Origin: Planctomycetota bacterium
GTDB taxonomy: Bacteria > Planctomycetota > Phycisphaerae > Phycisphaerales > UBA5793
NCBI GenBank assembly: GCA_013112555.1
Contig: JABFGK010000002.1
Location: forward strand, 496,001 to 560,000
Length of the DNA: 64,000 nucleotides
Direction of reading: 5' to 3'
Position numbers and translations under genes: made by a program. This document shows, piece after piece, positions 1 to 9,285 of the stretch (within the stretch, counting starts at the first letter, position 1; each line of letters opens with the position of its first letter). The notes under the pieces were generated by a model. The model was not told the DNA's origin and made no database searches. It was given only the letters and a program-made list of their open reading frames with translations.

Positions 1-145
1 ACAGCGTGGCCAGTTGCTGCGGATTGCACTCCTGCGCGCTGCTGCCGGCGGTGACGATCAGGCAGTACAGCACCGAGCCTGCTGCGAGACCCGCTGTTGA
101 GGGTTGGCATAGCAGTGGTACGCACGTTGGAAACGTTGGTCGCAC
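1..145 (-). CDS. Secreted FG-GAP-type protein, 5' fragment cut by window edge
   Basis: An open minus-strand frame runs off the left edge. I start it at a GTG (143-145) because GGAGGG lies about seven bases upstream. The visible 48 residues give a hydrophobic segment (GSVLYCLIV) and a likely cleavage region SSAQ, followed by ECNPQQLATL. The same 'C-D/N-P..' beginning after the signal peptide occurs in the FG-GAP proteins at 2297-3823, 12341-13876 and 17345-18832. The family is inferred from that resemblance and from the position 47 bases after another member; the repeats themselves lie outside the window. Confidence 0.5.
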   Translation of the reverse strand, partial: MRPTFPTCVPLLCQPSTAGLAAGSVLYCLIVTAGSSAQECNPQQLATL

Positions 146-192
146 GTCATGACCCTCCTAACTTGAATATGTTCGCAGAGTATCTGAGGTCG

Positions 193-1740
193 CTATTGTA
201 TCTTCACGACGTTTGAGGTATCGCAGGTGGTGAGGTCGACAGCCTGTACATAAACTCTGCCGCACGCCGATGCCGGCACATTGACATCAAGACGGGCCTT
301 GCCGAGGTCGTCAGCACCGGCGACTCCGACGAGATGGACGGTCCTATTCAATCTCAGCGTCAGGCCGGCGCACGGGTATTCAGGGGGGATCACGATCGAG
401 CCCTCGCCCTCGGCGTAGAGGTAGGCGACTCTGCTGCCCGGGGTGACATCCTCGACCTTGAAGCGCATCGGGCCCGGGCAGGAACCGAGGGTGAAGAGCA
501 CCGGAGCACAGTTCAGAGCGATCACCCGCGCGCTCCCACGATCACGAATTCCGCCTTCATCGTCTCCCGGGGTTCCGACGATGGCCTGGCCGCCTGCGAG
601 TGCTACGGAGGCCCCATATTGATCGTCGACTTCTCCCGGTTCCGGCTCGACAGTCGAGCTGATGACGCAGCCGCGACGATCCCATTGCGCGATGTACAGG
701 GCGCCTGCATCGAGCCAAGGTGCACCAATGACCGCTGTATGTCCTGACATGGCAACCGCTGCGCCGAAGCCATCGCCGCCAACAGCGTCAGGTGCACGCA
801 GTCTGCACTCTTGCGTCCAGCGAGCGTTCTCTCGTGTCAACAAGTAAGCCATCCCTGTTCGGTTACCGCTGCGTGGCTCTCCAATCAGGGCCGATGTCTC
901 TGTCATGGCGACTGCATAGCCATACTTCCCAAAGTTGTGAAACGCTGGAGGCAGTAGCTTCTGCTGGAATCCCCATTGACTCCCATCCCAGTGAAATGCA
1001 TAGACCGCACCGACTTCAAGATGACTGTATGTGATCCTCCGTGGCGCACCAACGAGGATGCTGTCTCCCGCAATCGCCACGGCATAGCCGAACCCATCAT
1101 CAAATGACCGGTCCGGTGCTGCCAGTTTCGCGACTTGCACCCAATCTGATCCAATCAACTGAAAGACATAGGCAGCGCCCACCAACTGCTTCGAGCCGAC
1201 ATCGGCACGCGAGGCCCCAATGACAATCGTGTCATCGGCGATACTGACGCTGCAACCAAACTCCTCACGATCACCGCCGTCCGACGCCAGGAGCTTGGCG
1301 TACTCACTCCACTGCTCGCCATCCCTGTGAAAGACATAAACCGATCCAGAGTTTGGCTCACCAATGTCATCATGGGGGGCACCGATGACTGCAAACTCTT
1401 CTGATAAAGCAAGACAGTATCCGAACCAATCTCCGGAGCCGTAGGGATCTGTCGCTGTCAAAGCAGATTCCTCCACCCACTGCCCGTCGGTATAGCGATA
1501 TGCGATCACTGCACCCGCGTCCGTACCGTGCCTGTCATCAAACGGAACTCCAACCAACGCCACGTCATCCAGCAGGGCCACCGCGTACCCACACGCTGCA
1601 TCATCATGAACGCCCTCCGGCTCCAATCCCTGCACCTCCACCGGCTCACAGTTCTGGGCAATCGCCGATGCCGACCCAACCGCTGGCAGCGAACCGCCGC
1701 AATGCCCAACCAACAACAGGCCGAGTATGAGAAAGCGCAT
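193..1740 (-). CDS. Secreted seven-blade FG-GAP-like repeat protein with CPG tail module
   Basis: The frame opens at 1842, but I prefer the ATG at 1740 (515 residues) because it starts a normal signal peptide (MRFLILGLLLVGHCGG). Residues ~30-410 hold seven degenerate repeats of the form 'FGYAVAL...ALVGxPxDD...GAVYxF', typical of FG-GAP/integrin-type beta-propellers, which usually mediate extracellular binding. Residues ~411-515 form the tail module shared across this window: CPGPMRF, YAEGEGS, IPP, VYVQAVDL, and the end SNVVKIQ. It is probably exported; the ligand is unknown. It sits in a same-strand array of similar genes. Confidence 0.85.
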   Translation of the reverse strand: MRFLILGLLLVGHCGGSLPAVGSASAIAQNCEPVEVQGLEPEGVHDDAACGYAVALLDDVALVGVPFDDRHGTDAGAVIAYRYTDGQWVEESALTATDPYGSGDWFGYCLALSEEFAVIGAPHDDIGEPNSGSVYVFHRDGEQWSEYAKLLASDGGDREEFGCSVSIADDTIVIGASRADVGSKQLVGAAYVFQLIGSDWVQVAKLAAPDRSFDDGFGYAVAIAGDSILVGAPRRITYSHLEVGAVYAFHWDGSQWGFQQKLLPPAFHNFGKYGYAVAMTETSALIGEPRSGNRTGMAYLLTRENARWTQECRLRAPDAVGGDGFGAAVAMSGHTAVIGAPWLDAGALYIAQWDRRGCVISSTVEPEPGEVDDQYGASVALAGGQAIVGTPGDDEGGIRDRGSARVIALNCAPVLFTLGSCPGPMRFKVEDVTPGSRVAYLYAEGEGSIVIPPEYPCAGLTLRLNRTVHLVGVAGADDLGKARLDVNVPASACGRVYVQAVDLTTCDTSNVVKIQ

Positions 1741-1954
1741 GCCCCAATGGTGTGGTCGCACGGCTTGACCCTCCATGAAATGAGTGGTGCTCAGATTGCC
1801 GATACACACGCAATTCGGGGCCAGAGCAGGTATTTGAAGCACCGAGTAACACCCAGATTGCGCGCTATGGGGTCCAGTCTACCAATTCCAGGCGATTGAG
1901 CAAGGGTCATTTTGTGCTTTTGTTACAATCTGTGGCGGCCAGTTGCGGCACGAG

Positions 1955-2278
1955 TCAGGCGATCCCACCCGGCCCGCTGTCAGACCACAAGGCAACCCGG
2001 CATGGAAACAGCTCGGCGCTCATGACCCCTTCGTGAACTGCAGGGTCGCCGTTCATCAACGAGCGGGCAGCGTCCACCGAATCGGCCTCGAATATGACGA
2101 TTCCAAAGGAATCTGAATCCGTGGTTAATGTCCGGGCTGCCATCAGCACGATGCCGTCCCGCGTCAGGCGTTGGAGATATTCAAAATGCGCCTGCACAAT
2201 CGCCGCTTCGTCCTCGGTCGGCCCCTCACTGAGCATCTCGGTTCGCGTCGGCTGCACTCGATACAGATACTGCTCCAT
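1955..2278 (-). CDS. YciI-like protein
   Basis: A 107-residue cytosolic protein starting MEQYLYRVQPTR. It has the YCII-domain layout: an N-terminal strand, a helix around 'HFEYLQRLTRDGIVLMAARTL', then 'FGIVIFEADSVDAARSLMNGDPAV' and a final strand 'ELFPCRVAL'. YciI-like proteins are small ferredoxin-fold dimers, some of them putative enzymes with an active-site His/Asp pair; the substrate cannot be named here. It stands alone as a non-secreted gene inside the array of secreted proteins. The upstream neighbour (stop at 2297) ends 18 bases before its start, so the two may be cotranscribed. Confidence 0.8.
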   Translation of the reverse strand: MEQYLYRVQPTRTEMLSEGPTEDEAAIVQAHFEYLQRLTRDGIVLMAARTLTTDSDSFGIVIFEADSVDAARSLMNGDPAVHEGVMSAELFPCRVALWSDSGPGGIA

Positions 2279-2296
2279 GACTCGTTCCGGTCCTTG

Positions 2297-3823
2297 CTAT
2301 TGGATCAATACAACATTGGTCGTTGTACATGATGTCAGATCAATCGCCTGCATGTACACCCGGCCGCATCCCTTGGCCGGCACATCCGCCTCGAAGACTG
2401 CCGTCCCATCGACGTCTGCAAACTCGGATCCTGACAACGTGGCTGTGCCGTTGAGCCCCAGGACCGTCCCGATACATGGGTTGCCGGGCGGAATGGAGAC
2501 GGAGCCCGATCCATACGCATACACATAGGCCACGCGCCCACCGGGGGACGCATCGGTCACAACGAACTGCATCGGACCGGGGCAGACACCCTGGATGGCC
2601 AGCGTCGGCACTGCAGGACAATTCAGGTCAAAGAGATAGGCCGACCCGGAATCAGTGGCCTGATCATCGTCTGCAATGGCAGCAATCACAGCCGTGCTCT
2701 TACTGATGCCGACGTCATAGCCGAATTTATCGCCGACTGCCCCGTCACTGGCAAGCAATTTCGAAATTAACTCTCCGGTCGAGATGTCAAACAGATACGC
2801 TGACCCGGACGCCGTGCCCTGTGCATTATCCCGGTAGGCACCGATCAGGGCATGATCTCCCTGAAGCGCGGTGGACCATCCGAAGTACTCATACCACTCC
2901 CCGTCAGGAGCAAGCAACTTGCCTGACTGGATCCCGGTTGAGACATTGAACACATACGCCGCTCCTGCATTCACGCCGTTGTCCCCCTCATCCGGAGCGC
3001 CGATGAGAAGCGTCTCGTCACAGAGCGCCAGGGAATAGCCGAAACGATCAAGTGTGACCCCGTCGTCGGCGAGGAGTTTTGCCCTCTGTACCCCGGTCGC
3101 AGCGTCAAACAGGTACACCGCACCGGCATCCGTGCCACGTTCATCATTCAGGTGCGCCCCGACAGCGGCAACAGAGCCATTGACGGCAACCGCGTGACCG
3201 AAGAAGTCCTGCGAGGCCCCATCTTCCGGCACGAGCTTGGCAATCTGTTGCCCGGTTGTGATATCGAAAACGTAGGCGGAACCGGAATCTCTCCCATTGT
3301 CGTCGTCCAGCCGCGACCCGATGACCACCGTCGTGCCGCTGATCGCAACTGCGCTGCCGAAGTAATCGTCCTGATGTCCATCGGCCGGTAGCAGTTTCAC
3401 CAGTTGTAGTCCGGTGGCAAGATCGAACACATAGGCCGCCCCCGAGTCGTTCACGACTTCATCATCAAGCGGCGCTCCCACCACGGCCGTGCTGCCGTCG
3501 ACTGCAACTGAGTACCCGAACAGGTCCTGGACGTGTGGAATGTCCGGATACAGTTTCGTGAGCGGTGCGCCGGTTTGCGTATCAAAGACATACACAGCGC
3601 CGGCATTGTCGCCGTGGTCGTCGTCCCATTCCGACCCGACGAGTGTCCAGGTATCGGTCATGGCGACGGCATAGGCAAAGTGGTGTGCCACGAGGCCGTC
3701 ATCATCAAGGAGTTTGTAGGACTCCACGGGATCGCAGTCCTGGGCAGGCGCAGACAACGCATACAGGCACGCCGCAACGCCACAACAGATCGATGCGTGT
3801 ATCGAGTCCAGAGGATGTCTCAT
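2297..3823 (-). CDS. Secreted seven-blade FG-GAP-like repeat protein with CPG tail module
   Basis: 508 residues with signal peptide (CCGVAACLYALSAPAQD). Seven repeats follow, each about 54 residues, built as 'DDDG...FGYAVA...AVVGAPxDD...SGSAYVFD..TG..L.KL'. They start at the mature N terminus CDPVESYKLL and should fold as a beta-propeller. The last ~105 residues are the shared tail: CPGPMQF, AYVYAYGSGS, IPPGNPC, VLGLNGT, CGRVYMQAIDL, NVVLIQ. The next gene upstream (3845-4864) ends 21 bases before this start, the compact tail-then-start spacing that also shows up in the orphan tail fragments of this array. Confidence 0.88.
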   Translation of the reverse strand: MRHPLDSIHASICCGVAACLYALSAPAQDCDPVESYKLLDDDGLVAHHFAYAVAMTDTWTLVGSEWDDDHGDNAGAVYVFDTQTGAPLTKLYPDIPHVQDLFGYSVAVDGSTAVVGAPLDDEVVNDSGAAYVFDLATGLQLVKLLPADGHQDDYFGSAVAISGTTVVIGSRLDDDNGRDSGSAYVFDITTGQQIAKLVPEDGASQDFFGHAVAVNGSVAAVGAHLNDERGTDAGAVYLFDAATGVQRAKLLADDGVTLDRFGYSLALCDETLLIGAPDEGDNGVNAGAAYVFNVSTGIQSGKLLAPDGEWYEYFGWSTALQGDHALIGAYRDNAQGTASGSAYLFDISTGELISKLLASDGAVGDKFGYDVGISKSTAVIAAIADDDQATDSGSAYLFDLNCPAVPTLAIQGVCPGPMQFVVTDASPGGRVAYVYAYGSGSVSIPPGNPCIGTVLGLNGTATLSGSEFADVDGTAVFEADVPAKGCGRVYMQAIDLTSCTTTNVVLIQ

Positions 3824-3844
3824 CTCCTCGCTCCTTGTTCCGGG

Positions 3845-4864
3845 TTACTCGATCAGGATGACGTTCGTCGCCTGACACGTCTCTAGATCCACCGCCTGTA
3901 CATACACTTGGCCGCACACTCGTGACGGGATATGGGCGTCGAGCACAGCCACACCGCTCCCATCAGCCTCGACGACTCCCGCCAGCGACACGGTCGCATT
4001 CAGCCCGAGCGTGATTCCCGCACACGGGTAGCCGGGAGGAACCTGGACCGACCCGAGGCCTGCCGCGTACACAAAGGCAATCTTCCGGGCAGGTGTACCA
4101 CCGGTCACGGTGAAGCGCATCGGCCCGGGGCAGGAGTCCGCGGTTACAAGCCGAAGTACGCTCGGGTTGGCATACTCAAACAGATTCGTCCAGAGTATCT
4201 GATTGTCAGCCTGAAAGAACATGTCGGTATCAAACGTACTGAAGTCCGACAGGAACACCACCTCGCCGGCCCCGTGCTGAAGATACCCGATTGAACTCGG
4301 GCCGGCCTGCCACTGTGCGATGACACGGAAGTCCGGATGGGAGGATGACAGGACATCATTAACGGCCGATCCAACAAACTGGTTCACCGTGCCGCCCACA
4401 CCGTTCGTGATCGGATTGTCCCAGTCGAGCACGTCCGCCGTGATCACCCCATTGATGTATGAGTCTCCATAGGTGACATCAAAGCGGGCGGCGATGGCTC
4501 GAAACTCATCAGCCCAGACCCCGTAATCAGCCGGGATGACGAGCCGACCTCCCGATTCGACGAACGCGACAAGCGTATCGAGTTCCCCAGGCGCCAGTTT
4601 CAATTCATCGAGCGACGGGGAGAGATACACCATGTCAGCACCGGTCAGCGCTGCCTCGTCGAAATAAGGCACCACAATGATCTCATGATTGTCCTTGATC
4701 TGCTGATGAGCCGAACTTTGCTGCGCGTGATTGCTCAACAGCCAAAGGCTGAAGAAAGAACGCTCTTCAATCTGCGTGATCACCACCGAGGCGGTGGTGA
4801 GCGCCGGGGCAGTCAGCATTGCGACAGCGGAGAGAATCAAGCGTAGCGCTCGTGTGGGTACCAT
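3845..4864 (-). CDS. Secreted GATase-like-fold protein with CPG tail module
   Basis: 339 residues with signal peptide (LRLILSAVAMLTAPALTTA). Residues ~25-235 have no FG-GAP repeats. They read like a class I glutamine-amidotransferase-like or DUF4350-type sheet domain: 'ADMVYLSPS', 'LVAFVESGGRLVIPADYG', 'WADEFRAIAARF', 'GAGEVVFLSDFSTFD'. No catalytic Cys in a nucleophile elbow is visible, so a binding role is more likely than an enzyme. Residues ~244-339 are the tail module (SCPGPMRFTV, VPPGYPCAG, LGLNATVSL, CGQVYVQAVDLETC, NVILIE). It shows the same tail attached to a different body. Confidence 0.8.
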   Translation of the reverse strand: MVPTRALRLILSAVAMLTAPALTTASVVITQIEERSFFSLWLLSNHAQQSSAHQQIKDNHEIIVVPYFDEAALTGADMVYLSPSLDELKLAPGELDTLVAFVESGGRLVIPADYGVWADEFRAIAARFDVTYGDSYINGVITADVLDWDNPITNGVGGTVNQFVGSAVNDVLSSSHPDFRVIAQWQAGPSSIGYLQHGAGEVVFLSDFSTFDTDMFFQADNQILWTNLFEYANPSVLRLVTADSCPGPMRFTVTGGTPARKIAFVYAAGLGSVQVPPGYPCAGITLGLNATVSLAGVVEADGSGVAVLDAHIPSRVCGQVYVQAVDLETCQATNVILIE

Positions 4865-4969
4865 TCACGTCTCCAGTTCTACGTGGGCGTTTGGGTTCGG
4901 AGTTGAGCCGAGTGCAAGTACTTGTACTGGCTTCGCACAGGATGTTGCGTTGAATCCTTCTCGACTCAA

Positions 4970-7372
4970 TCACGGAAACCAGTATCCAAACAACTCGCTG
5001 ACGGCACACCCGTCGGCATCAACGGCCTGTATCAACACGTTCTGTCCCGACGCCTTGCCGGGAACGGCCCGTACCAACTCCCCGACACCGGCACCGTCGG
5101 CCCGGATTTCACCCCCGAGTGAGGGCGAGGAGATGTTCACGATCAGCCCGCCGCACAATGGAACGACCGTGTTGCCGGGACGGAATCCATAGCCGATGTA
5201 CACCGTCGCCCCAGGTGCTGCACCGGCCACCTGCAACATATTCTGACGCCCCGCCAGTCCGGGTACGGGATGGGTCAACACGAACTGACTGGTCGTCCCT
5301 TGAAACTCATACGCTCCCATGTCGACAATGGCTGTATCACCGGTGCCGGTGTCAGGCATCCCGGTGTCTTCAGCGTGCCGGTTCAATCCAAGCAGGTCCG
5401 TCGTGAATGTCCCGGGAAGTGCATTGTTGTCACCGGCGTCAATCAGCATCGAGCCGGCTGATGGCCGATAGTCCCCACTGGCACGATTGACAAACCGCGG
5501 GTTCGCCTGCACGTTGCCCCGGCCCGGCCAACCGCTTGCCACACAGGAATACGTGATCTCCGGCGCGCCCCCGGATGAGAACGACACTTCCGTGCGCGCA
5601 TCATTGGCCAGGACACAGTTAATCAGCGTCGGCTTATACACGTCGGATGAAATGGCTGCGTTGTTCGGGCAGTGGTTGTCTGCAAACGTGCAGTTAACAA
5701 AGAGCGCACCGCTGATACCGCCGTCCGACCCGTGCTCGACCGCTGCTGAGTCATTGGAACTGTTCCCGGCCACCAGACAGTTGTACATGCGCGGCGAGGC
5801 GCCCTGCACGCTGATCCCCCCACTTCGGTTGCCGGCCTGGTTGTTCATAATCCGGCAGTAACTCACGGTCGGCATGCCCCCGCCCTGGAACTTCAACCCG
5901 CCGGCTGCCTGCTGAGCCTGATTGTTGCTGATCTCACAGTTAACAATCGTGGTCCCGTCACCGCCGCACCACACGCCGCCGACTTCGAATGTTGACGTGT
6001 TGTTGGTAACGGTGCAGTCCTCCATATGCGCGCCATCGGACAGATTGACACCGCCCACCTCATCTGAGGTGTTGCCGGTAATGGTGCATCGGAGAACGGT
6101 GGCCCCACCCCAGGCAGTAATGCCGGCCGCACCGGCTCCCTGTGCACTATTGCCGCTCACATTGCAATCCTGAATGACCCCACCTTCAAGATCGACACCC
6201 GGCCCGATGTTGTTGCTGAAGTCACAGTCCGCAATCTGCCCGATCCCGGCAAAGCCGGCACCGAGGATCGCCGTGTTTCTGAGAACCGGTGTCCCGGATA
6301 TCGTGCCGCCGGAGTGCATATAGACGCCACCGCCACGGTCGGCGAAATTGTCGACTAGTTGACAGTTGGAGATGGTGACTTGGCCATCAAAGACCGCGAT
6401 GCCGCCCCCGACCCGCCCGGTGTTAAATGAAACCGTCGTGTCGGTAATGGTGACGGATGATCCTAACTCACATCGGATCCCTCCCCCATCGATTGTGTTG
6501 TTGCCGTTGCCGATGATCTGGCACGACGTGATGGTGCCGGATCCGGTCGCGTAAACACCCGTACCGCTGTTGTTCCGGATCGTGGATCCGGTGACGGTCG
6601 CCTGTTGATCAATTTGAATGCCGCCTGATGTACCATCATGAATGTAGCAAGTGTCGATGGTTGAGTTCTCGGTGGCATACACCGCCGCGCTCTCGCTGGC
6701 GGAGAGGTCGCAGTGCGACAGCAGCGCCTGGCCACTAAGGCTCACCGGCGATGTATTGCCAACCATAGTGCAGTCCACTATGACCACATTGTCTGCCGCG
6801 TCAATGCCGCCGGACGCTCGTGAGAATGTACACTGGACCACTCTCGTGTTGTCCCGTGCCCTAATGCCATCATACAATGATGTCGCGTCTATGGTACAAC
6901 CGGTGACTGTAGAGTTGCCGTGAGCCGAAATGACAGAGGTGTCTTTCATAATACAATTTGACACCTGTTGGTTCAGGCTGGTAGTAATGCTTGCGTCATT
7001 AATGAACGAGAGCCCGCTGACACTCGAATTGTCGCCGGTGCCGAGAGGAATGTGCCCTCCATCCACGATGGTCGTCCCAGGCCCGCCCTCAGACATGATA
7101 AAGACGGTGTCGCTGCCGGGACTCCCTCCGCTGGTGTAGGTCCCCGGCGCGATGGAGACGGTGTCGCCATTATCTGCAATGCCAATGCCTCTCTCCAGAC
7201 TGCGCACAGGCCCGCAGGTATCCCCGTCCCAGACCGAGCAGAGGCCGTCCCATGAGTCATTACCCGTTGCAGCATTGACGTAGATGGTGTCCGCCTGGGC
7301 CGAGCCGATGGAGCAGGCCAGCATCAGGCAGACAGTACGACACACAACAGTGCCCAATGGTACAAACCGCAT
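4970..7372 (-). CDS. Secreted right-handed beta-helix protein with divergent tail module
   Basis: The frame opens at 7399; I start at the ATG at 7372 (800 residues), which begins a compact signal peptide (MRFVPLGTVVCR...SAQAD). The mature part begins TIYVNAATGNDSWDG, common for parallel beta-helix (pectate-lyase-like) proteins. Dozens of short turns follow, such as 'ISNCQLVDNFADRGGGVYM' and 'VLRCTITGNTSDEVGG'. Near residue 680 is a choice-of-anchor-Q-like stretch (MLIDAGDNNALPG...DMGAYEFQG). The last ~100 residues are a divergent tail: PVPGLAGRQN, VYIGYGF, VPGKASGQNVLIQAVD. Likely a surface or secreted adhesin or polysaccharide-binding protein; no catalytic residues identified. Confidence 0.85.
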   Translation of the reverse strand: MRFVPLGTVVCRTVCLMLACSIGSAQADTIYVNAATGNDSWDGLCSVWDGDTCGPVRSLERGIGIADNGDTVSIAPGTYTSGGSPGSDTVFIMSEGGPGTTIVDGGHIPLGTGDNSSVSGLSFINDASITTSLNQQVSNCIMKDTSVISAHGNSTVTGCTIDATSLYDGIRARDNTRVVQCTFSRASGGIDAADNVVIVDCTMVGNTSPVSLSGQALLSHCDLSASESAAVYATENSTIDTCYIHDGTSGGIQIDQQATVTGSTIRNNSGTGVYATGSGTITSCQIIGNGNNTIDGGGIRCELGSSVTITDTTVSFNTGRVGGGIAVFDGQVTISNCQLVDNFADRGGGVYMHSGGTISGTPVLRNTAILGAGFAGIGQIADCDFSNNIGPGVDLEGGVIQDCNVSGNSAQGAGAAGITAWGGATVLRCTITGNTSDEVGGVNLSDGAHMEDCTVTNNTSTFEVGGVWCGGDGTTIVNCEISNNQAQQAAGGLKFQGGGMPTVSYCRIMNNQAGNRSGGISVQGASPRMYNCLVAGNSSNDSAAVEHGSDGGISGALFVNCTFADNHCPNNAAISSDVYKPTLINCVLANDARTEVSFSSGGAPEITYSCVASGWPGRGNVQANPRFVNRASGDYRPSAGSMLIDAGDNNALPGTFTTDLLGLNRHAEDTGMPDTGTGDTAIVDMGAYEFQGTTSQFVLTHPVPGLAGRQNMLQVAGAAPGATVYIGYGFRPGNTVVPLCGGLIVNISSPSLGGEIRADGAGVGELVRAVPGKASGQNVLIQAVDADGCAVSELFGYWFP

Positions 7373-7673
7373 TATCCCACTCACTCTCCAGCCCATCACA
7401 AATGCGTGCCCGCACCTGAAGGCCTATGGCCATACTCGGCTCACACGGTCACAAACCCGGATCATACAAGGTTTTGTGAGCCGCGATAGCCCATTTTACC
7501 TATCCGCTGGAAGATTAGTCGGATTCTCAGAGTCATGACGCAGGATGCCATCCGGGCAGGCCGGGGGACCCCTTCACGGTCTGCGCAGCACTCATGCACG
7601 GGTAGACCGACAGCCCGGCAGCGATGCGGTCACATTATCACTGCCCAGTCTCTGTTGGCAGCAATGAGCCTGT

Positions 7674-7830
7674 TCAGTCCACCAGCACCACGTTCGTCGT
7701 GGCGCAGGTTTCGAGATCGATCGCATGTAGGTCCACCCACCGGCCTGCCTGCTTGGCTGGGCCATGCCGCCTGCCCTACGCGCACAGTCGCGGCCATCAG
7801 ATGCAACGCGTCTCACGTCACAGGTGCCTC
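7674..7830 (-). pseudogene. Orphan 3' end of a CPG tail module (copy A)
   Basis: Read on the minus strand, the last codons give DLETCATTNVVLVD then TGA at 7674-7676, an unmistakable tail-module end. Upstream homology continues but in another frame (VASDGRDCA...GGWTYM), because four bases are missing just before the conserved 'QAIDL' codons. There is no start and no body. The fragment lies about 300 bases upstream of the beta-helix gene. It carries the same four-base deletion as the fragment at 13891-14060. Confidence 0.75.
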
Positions 7831-7963
7831 ACAGACGAGAACCCTGACTGTTTGGCGAAACCGACAGTCGAGCGGATTTAATATGGATATGTGAATCACC
7901 AATGGCGTGATTATCCATGGACATCCGCAGCACGGTGATTGCCAGATTCCTGATACAAGAAAC

Positions 7964-7993
7964 GGCGGGCCCGATCCCGTGACTGAGCCCGCC
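7964..7993. terminator. Hairpin downstream of the broken LamG-like gene
   Basis: Seven-base arms GGCGGGC (7964-7970) and GCCCGCC (7987-7993) enclose a 16-base loop, about 40 bases past the stop of the gene at 8033-9088. CTTTTCT follows on the plus strand; on the minus strand only GTTTCTTG follows, so a Rho-independent role for the minus-strand gene is plausible but weak. The paralogous locus has a matching hairpin at 14281-14309. Confidence 0.4.
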
Positions 7994-8032
7994 CTTTTCT
8001 GAAACTTCTGAGCGACCTAACCAGTCTCATCA

Positions 8033-9088
8033 TCAACACGGATTGAATGTCACTTCCACGACTTCGGAACCGCAGATCGTGCCATCGGCGTTGAAGGTGG
8101 CGACCATGAAGTAGATCGTCTTGCCGCCGACTGAGCACGGCACCTTGGTTGCGTACGACGCCTCGCCATTGCCGTCGAGTTTACCGATTGTGACCTGGTT
8201 GGCAAAGTCCTCCCCGAGGCATGACTTCAGACAGCCCAGCGAGTTGCCGCAACTCGCCATGCAATCGTTGAACCCAGCGAAATTGTCGGGGTTCGTAGCA
8301 AAGAAGATGTCGTACCGTTGCCCGGCCTCACCACCAGTGACGTCGAATCTGACGTTGGATCCGGCGTTGTTTCCGACGACGTCCAGCGTGGCACAGTCCG
8401 GCACACAACTGCCGATCTGTTCAAGCGTGATGTCATCGAAATAGTTGCTCGTTGCCCCGTAGGCAAACAGGTCATGGCACTGCAACTGAAGCAGCCCGCC
8501 ATCTGCAATCCGGCTTGTCCAGACGTCCGTGTACAGCAGGTCCCCGCCGTAGTACACCGACTGGCTGTCATTATCGAGATCAGTGTCGACCCGAAAATCA
8601 ACCCACTGATCAGGTTTGAGCGGCAGGGGTTCGTTGTGCCAGTCGGCATACACCGTGCCGCTGTTCGTGCTGAAGTGGATTGATGTGGACCATTGCTGCG
8701 GCCCGCCGTGCTCGTATTCATTGAGCAACAGGAACAAGGTGTCGTTGGGTGCATTCATGTCAGACGGCGTATAGACCCAGGCGGTGACGCGCCACTGCCC
8801 GCAGTCGATCACAATGCCGTTGTGATGAAAGACATACACGGAGTCGGAGTTGGTCTGGATGCCGATGGTGTTCGACCCGGTTCGGGCGATGGCATTGGTG
8901 ACCATGCTGTCGAATGTGGGGTTGCCATCCCACGAACTCCAGCCCCCCTGGCCGCTGAGCCCGCTGCCGGCCGCATAGTCCTCGAACCTTCAGTCCAGAC
9001 CACCCTGTCCCCGGCAGATACTTCCCACGGCCAGACCGGCTACGGCCGCCACGCACGAGAGTTTGGCTGCGCATTGCATGATCATCAT
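8033..9088 (-). pseudogene. Broken copy of secreted LamG-like protein (in-frame TGA)
   Basis: Paralogue of the intact gene at 14348-15403 along its whole length. The start ATG at 9088 opens a signal peptide (KLSCVAAVAGLAVGSIC), but after 32 codons a TGA (8990-8992) interrupts. The local sequence differs from the intact copy by an extra G before, and a missing base after, this point, so the two frame changes cancel and the body resumes in frame (RFEDYAAGSGLSGQGGW...). The rest, 290 residues from MVTNAIARTG, is intact, with the jelly-roll-like body and Cys-rich tail (CMASCGNSLGCLKSC...VTFNPC). Either an early pseudogene or a sequencing error pair. Confidence 0.75.
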
Positions 9089-9285
9089 TGTTCTTCTGCT
9101 GTGATGCTCTGAATGGGCTGTTCGAACGAACTACATCGCACACTGGGCAGATCTGTCCGTGATGTGTCCCCTCCCACACCGCCTCTCATCAACGCCTGCG
9201 ATGATAGCCGCTGAAAGCCGCACGGCTCCCGCTCAGGCGTCGGTGAGTTCTGTTGACATTGTCAGATTCCGGCCGCTCGGCGAGT

